Assembly (NCBI GenBank): GCA_025964055.1
Contig: JAOPZP010000461.1
Span: 1 to 7,714, forward strand
DNA from: Conexibacter sp.
Lineage (GTDB): Bacteria > Actinomycetota > Thermoleophilia > Solirubrobacterales > Solirubrobacteraceae
Direction: 5' to 3'
DNA: 7,714 nucleotides
The translations under genes and the position numbers were made by a program. The notes under the pieces were generated by a model that was not told where the DNA came from, ran no database searches, and worked only from the letters and a program-made list of their open reading frames with translations. Shown piece by piece: positions 5,723 through 7,714 of the stretch. Positions within the stretch are counted from its first letter, which is position 1, and each line of letters begins with the position of its first letter.

Positions 5723-6421
5723 CTAGACCGCCGCCGGGCCGGCGACGTGCAGCGCCTCGCCGTCGAGCGCGTTGAGCGCCCGCTCGATCGAGGTGTTGAT
5801 GCAGGTGAAGCTCGGGGTGTCGCGCTTGGTCCAGGCCGAGGCCTCGGTGGTCCGCAGGCGCTGGACGAGGTCGAGGAACGCGGCCGCGTCGTCGGTGTCG
5901 AAGGCGACGACGAACTCCTGGTCGTCGAGGCCGAACGAGTACGTCGTGTGGTTGTCGACCGTCGGGTACTCGCGTCCGACGGCGATGTGCTCCTGCATGA
6001 TCCGCCAGCGCTCGTCGGCCGCCAGGCCGTACCACTCGCGCGTCTTGACGAAGGGGTAGACGAAGAGGTACCTGCCCTTGAAGCGCCGCGGGATGCGGCG
6101 CTCCTCGTCGCTGTACTCCGACGCCTTGCGCAGGCCGAGGAACGAGTAGGGCTGCGTGGCCCACTTCATCACGCCGCTCTGGGCCAGGACGACGTGGAAC
6201 TCATGGATCCGGTCGAGGTTCTCGGCCTCCATGACGAGCATGAGCTCGGCGTCGCCGCGGGTGCCGACCAGCGAGAAGCCCTGGAGCAGGTGATCGGCGC
6301 CGAAGTCCTCGCACGCGGCGAGGAACTCGCGCTTGTGCTCGGCACGCTCGGACTCCGGAAGACGGCGCCAGGCGGGATCCATCTGGAGGAACGTGTACTT
6401 CACGAAGTGACGATCGGCCAT
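5723..6421 (-). CDS. chdC: Coproheme decarboxylase ChdC (HemQ), chlorite dismutase family
   Basis: ChdC oxidatively decarboxylates two propionates of coproheme III to give heme b, the last step of the coproporphyrin-dependent pathway of Gram-positive bacteria. The 232-residue protein shows GRYLFVYPFVKTREWY (116-131), where the YPxxK motif supplies the catalytic Tyr122 and Lys126. It also has QEHIAVGREY (143-152) with the probable proximal heme ligand His145, and YSFGLDDQEFVVAF (161-174). In characterised family members the distal residue lies 13 positions after the proximal His, Gln in Firmicute ChdC and Arg in true chlorite dismutases; here it is His158. I chose the ATG at 6421-6419 because a TACACT box sits 10 nt upstream; ATGs at 6448 and 6493 would lie upstream of that box. 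It is followed by the AlkA-like gene and is divergent from the glycosyltransferase. Confidence 0.93.
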   Translation of the reverse strand: MADRHFVKYTFLQMDPAWRRLPESERAEHKREFLAACEDFGADHLLQGFSLVGTRGDAELMLVMEAENLDRIHEFHVVLAQSGVMKWATQPYSFLGLRKASEYSDEERRIPRRFKGRYLFVYPFVKTREWYGLAADERWRIMQEHIAVGREYPTVDNHTTYSFGLDDQEFVVAFDTDDAAAFLDLVQRLRTTEASAWTKRDTPSFTCINTSIERALNALDGEALHVAGPAAV

Positions 6422-6431
6422 GGCGATGTGA

Positions 6432-6437
6432 AGTGTA
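6432..6437 (-). promoter_or_regulatory. Putative -10 box (TACACT) of chdC, leaderless type
   Basis: Minus-strand TACACT (6437-6432) ends 10 nt before the ATG at 6421. It fits TANNNT, there is no Shine-Dalgarno sequence, and the resulting leader would be a few nucleotides at most. It supports the 6421 start over the longer alternatives. Confidence 0.45.
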
Positions 6438-6471
6438 GTTATCCCCATGTCCGTTCCGGGGTGGGCCTCGA

Positions 6472-6477
6472 TACGAT
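6472..6477 (+). promoter_or_regulatory. Putative -10 box (TACGAT) of the glycosyltransferase gene, leaderless type
   Basis: TACGAT ends 8 nt before the ATG at 6486, so the message would begin at or beside the start codon. Only a poor -35 match lies 17-18 nt upstream. It is back to back with the chdC promoter within the 64-bp divergent spacer. Confidence 0.45.
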
Positions 6478-6485
6478 GGACGTTG

Positions 6486-7714
6486 ATGCGCATCGCGCTC
6501 GTCTCCCCCTATTCATGGACGTACCCCGGGGGTGTCACGCGGCACATCGAGGCGTTGCAGGGGCAGTTCGCCGCTCTTGGTCACGATGTGCGGGTCCTGG
6601 CTCCCGTCGATCCCTCCGACCGCTGGTCGGCGCGGCGGCATCACGGCGCGGTCCCGCAGGAGCGCGAGATCCCGGACTGGCTCGTTCCGCTGGGGCGGAC
6701 GCTCGGCTTCGGCGCCAACGGCGCGGTCTCCAACCTCTCGTCGGGGCCCGACGGCGTCGCGCGCCTGCGCCGCGAGCTGCGCACCGGCGGCTACGACGTC
6801 GTCCACCTGCACGAGCCCGTCGTCCCGACGCTGGCCTGGGACGCGCTGATGTACAGCCCGTCGCCGCTGGTCGCGACGTTCCACTGCTACTCGGCCAACG
6901 CGCTGACCAACAACATCGCGGTCGGCATCGGCGCCCGCCGCCGGCTGAACCGCCTGAAGGTCCGCATCGCGGTCTCCGAGGCCGCCGCCTGGACGGGCGA
7001 GCGGTTCTTCGGCGGCCACTACCGGATCATCCCCAACGGCGTGGCCGTGCCGGAGCACATCGCGCCCGCGCAGGCCGAGGCCGTCTCGGCGGAGCGGCCG
7101 CTGCGGATCGCCTTCGTCGGCCAGGCCGTCGAGCGCAAGGGCCTGCCCGTCCTGCTGCGCGCCTTCGAGGCGCTGCGCGAGCACGTGCCCGCCGAGCTGA
7201 CCCTGATCGGCGCCACCGCCGAGGAGGTCGAGCCGCTGTTGCTCGACGGCCGCGAGGGCATCACCGTCCTGGGCAAGGTCGACGACGCGACGAAGGAGGC
7301 TGAGCTCCGGCGCGCCGACGTCCTGGCCGCCCCGTCGCTGGGCGGCGAGAGCTTCGGCATGGTGCTCACCGAGGCCTTCGCGGCCGGCACGCCGGTCGTC
7401 GCCTCCGACATCGCCGGCTACGCGGGCGTCGTCCGCGACGGCGTCGACGGCGTGCTCGTCCCGCGCGGCGACGCCGCGGCGCTGGGCGAGGCGCTGCGCA
7501 GCCTGGCGCTCGATCCCGCCCGCCGCGCCGCGCTGGCCCGCGAGGCGGCCGCCAGCGCTCAGCAGTACGCCTGGCCGCGTGTCGCCGCCCAGGTGCTGGA
7601 CGCCTACGGCGACGCGATCGCCGTGCCGGAGCCCGAGGGCACCGGTCAGCGCCTGGCCGTGCGCGTGGGCGCCGCGCCCGCCGACCTGCTGCCGCGCCGC
7701 CCGGCGCGGCGCGT
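6486..7714 (+). CDS. Glycosyltransferase family 4, PimA-like (C-terminus beyond window)
   Basis: GT-B fold retaining glycosyltransferase, 409 complete codons visible and still open at the right edge. It resembles actinobacterial PimA, which mannosylates phosphatidylinositol at the inner face of the membrane: MRIALVSPYSWTYPGGVTRHI with the glycine loop (1-21), VVHLHEP (about 104-110), VATFHCYS with the PimA catalytic-region His133, VDDATKEAELRRADV, and GGESFGMVLTEAFAAGTPVVASD with the EX7E pair Glu288 and Glu296. Where PimA has Arg196 in the donor-phosphate loop (GRYDEPRKG), this protein reads GQAVERKG, with Gln213 and Lys218. The region after about residue 370 extends past the usual PimA end as a basic, Pro/Arg-rich tail. 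The ATG at 6486 starts the fold exactly. GT4 membership is certain; sugar donor and acceptor are open. Confidence 0.92.
   Translation, partial: MRIALVSPYSWTYPGGVTRHIEALQGQFAALGHDVRVLAPVDPSDRWSARRHHGAVPQEREIPDWLVPLGRTLGFGANGAVSNLSSGPDGVARLRRELRTGGYDVVHLHEPVVPTLAWDALMYSPSPLVATFHCYSANALTNNIAVGIGARRRLNRLKVRIAVSEAAAWTGERFFGGHYRIIPNGVAVPEHIAPAQAEAVSAERPLRIAFVGQAVERKGLPVLLRAFEALREHVPAELTLIGATAEEVEPLLLDGREGITVLGKVDDATKEAELRRADVLAAPSLGGESFGMVLTEAFAAGTPVVASDIAGYAGVVRDGVDGVLVPRGDAAALGEALRSLALDPARRAALAREAAASAQQYAWPRVAAQVLDAYGDAIAVPEPEGTGQRLAVRVGAAPADLLPRRPARR

Noticed and set aside
3264..5726. An 820-codon plus-strand open frame across the lipoprotein, DUF2267 and antisense glycosylase
   Set aside because: Arg/Ala-rich shadow; it crosses three genes with clear motifs in other frames.
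5715..6164. An N-terminal extension of the AlkA-like protein, in frame up to 6164
   Set aside because: The extension is out-of-frame chdC sequence; the conserved fold starts just after the ATG at 5714.
5747..7303. A 518-codon plus-strand open frame opposite chdC and into the glycosyltransferase
   Set aside because: It is antisense to chdC and then out of frame with the glycosyltransferase; its product has no recognisable domain.
1..7714. Mobile elements, tRNA/rRNA genes, riboswitches or a defence system
   Set aside because: I found no transposase, integrase, terminal repeats, cloverleaf, conserved leader structure or defence-type domain; all sizeable stretches are explained by the ten genes.

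Overview
The window is dense, very GC-rich chromosomal DNA with strong G/C third positions. It carries ten genes with almost no spacer and no sign of mobile DNA, phage, CRISPR or RNA genes. The gene set (actinobacterial-type coproheme decarboxylase, PimA-like glycosyltransferase, DUF2267, an S55-domain exported protein, an ErpA-type carrier) and the apparently leaderless promoters suggest a high-GC actinobacterium. A member of Thermoleophilia/Solirubrobacterales is my best guess; this is inference from gene content, not from a marker gene.

Layout. (1) 1-473, minus: the N-terminal part of mtnA (methionine salvage), running off the left edge. (2) 520-2247, plus, divergent from mtnA: an exported SpoIVB/S55-type peptidase-domain protein. 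(3) 2269-2897, minus: a bolA-grxD pair overlapping by ATGA and convergent with the S55 gene. (4) 2935-3321, plus: an ErpA/HesB A-type Fe-S carrier, divergent from bolA across 37 bp that hold a perfect 8+8 bp dyad. (5) 3322-4626, plus: a glycosidase-like lipoprotein whose ATG directly follows the erpA stop. (6) 4669-5106, plus: a DUF2267 protein whose start codon lies in the loop of an 8-bp inverted repeat. (7) 5103-6421, minus: chdC (hemQ) followed after 8 nt by an AlkA-like DNA glycosylase whose stop overlaps the DUF2267 stop in one CTAG. (8) 6486-7714, plus, divergent from chdC: a GT4 PimA-like glycosyltransferase running off the right edge.

How they work together. BolA, monothiol glutaredoxin and ErpA form a compact divergent module for iron-sulfur cluster carriage and sensing, apparently controlled from one shared intergenic dyad. 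ChdC makes heme b in the coproporphyrin-dependent pathway. MtnA, the glycosylase, the S55 protein, the lipoprotein and the glycosyltransferase look like unrelated housekeeping or envelope functions.

The points most worth a second look are the Ser-before-His order of the S55 protein relative to SpoIVB, a histidine where ChdC/Cld enzymes normally carry Gln or Arg on the distal heme side, the dyad at 2914-2936, the DUF2267 start-codon hairpin, and a recurring TANNNT box 8-10 nt before four start codons. I found no convincing wholly new multi-gene system. No spacer exceeds 64 bp, so there is no large unexplained non-coding stretch.
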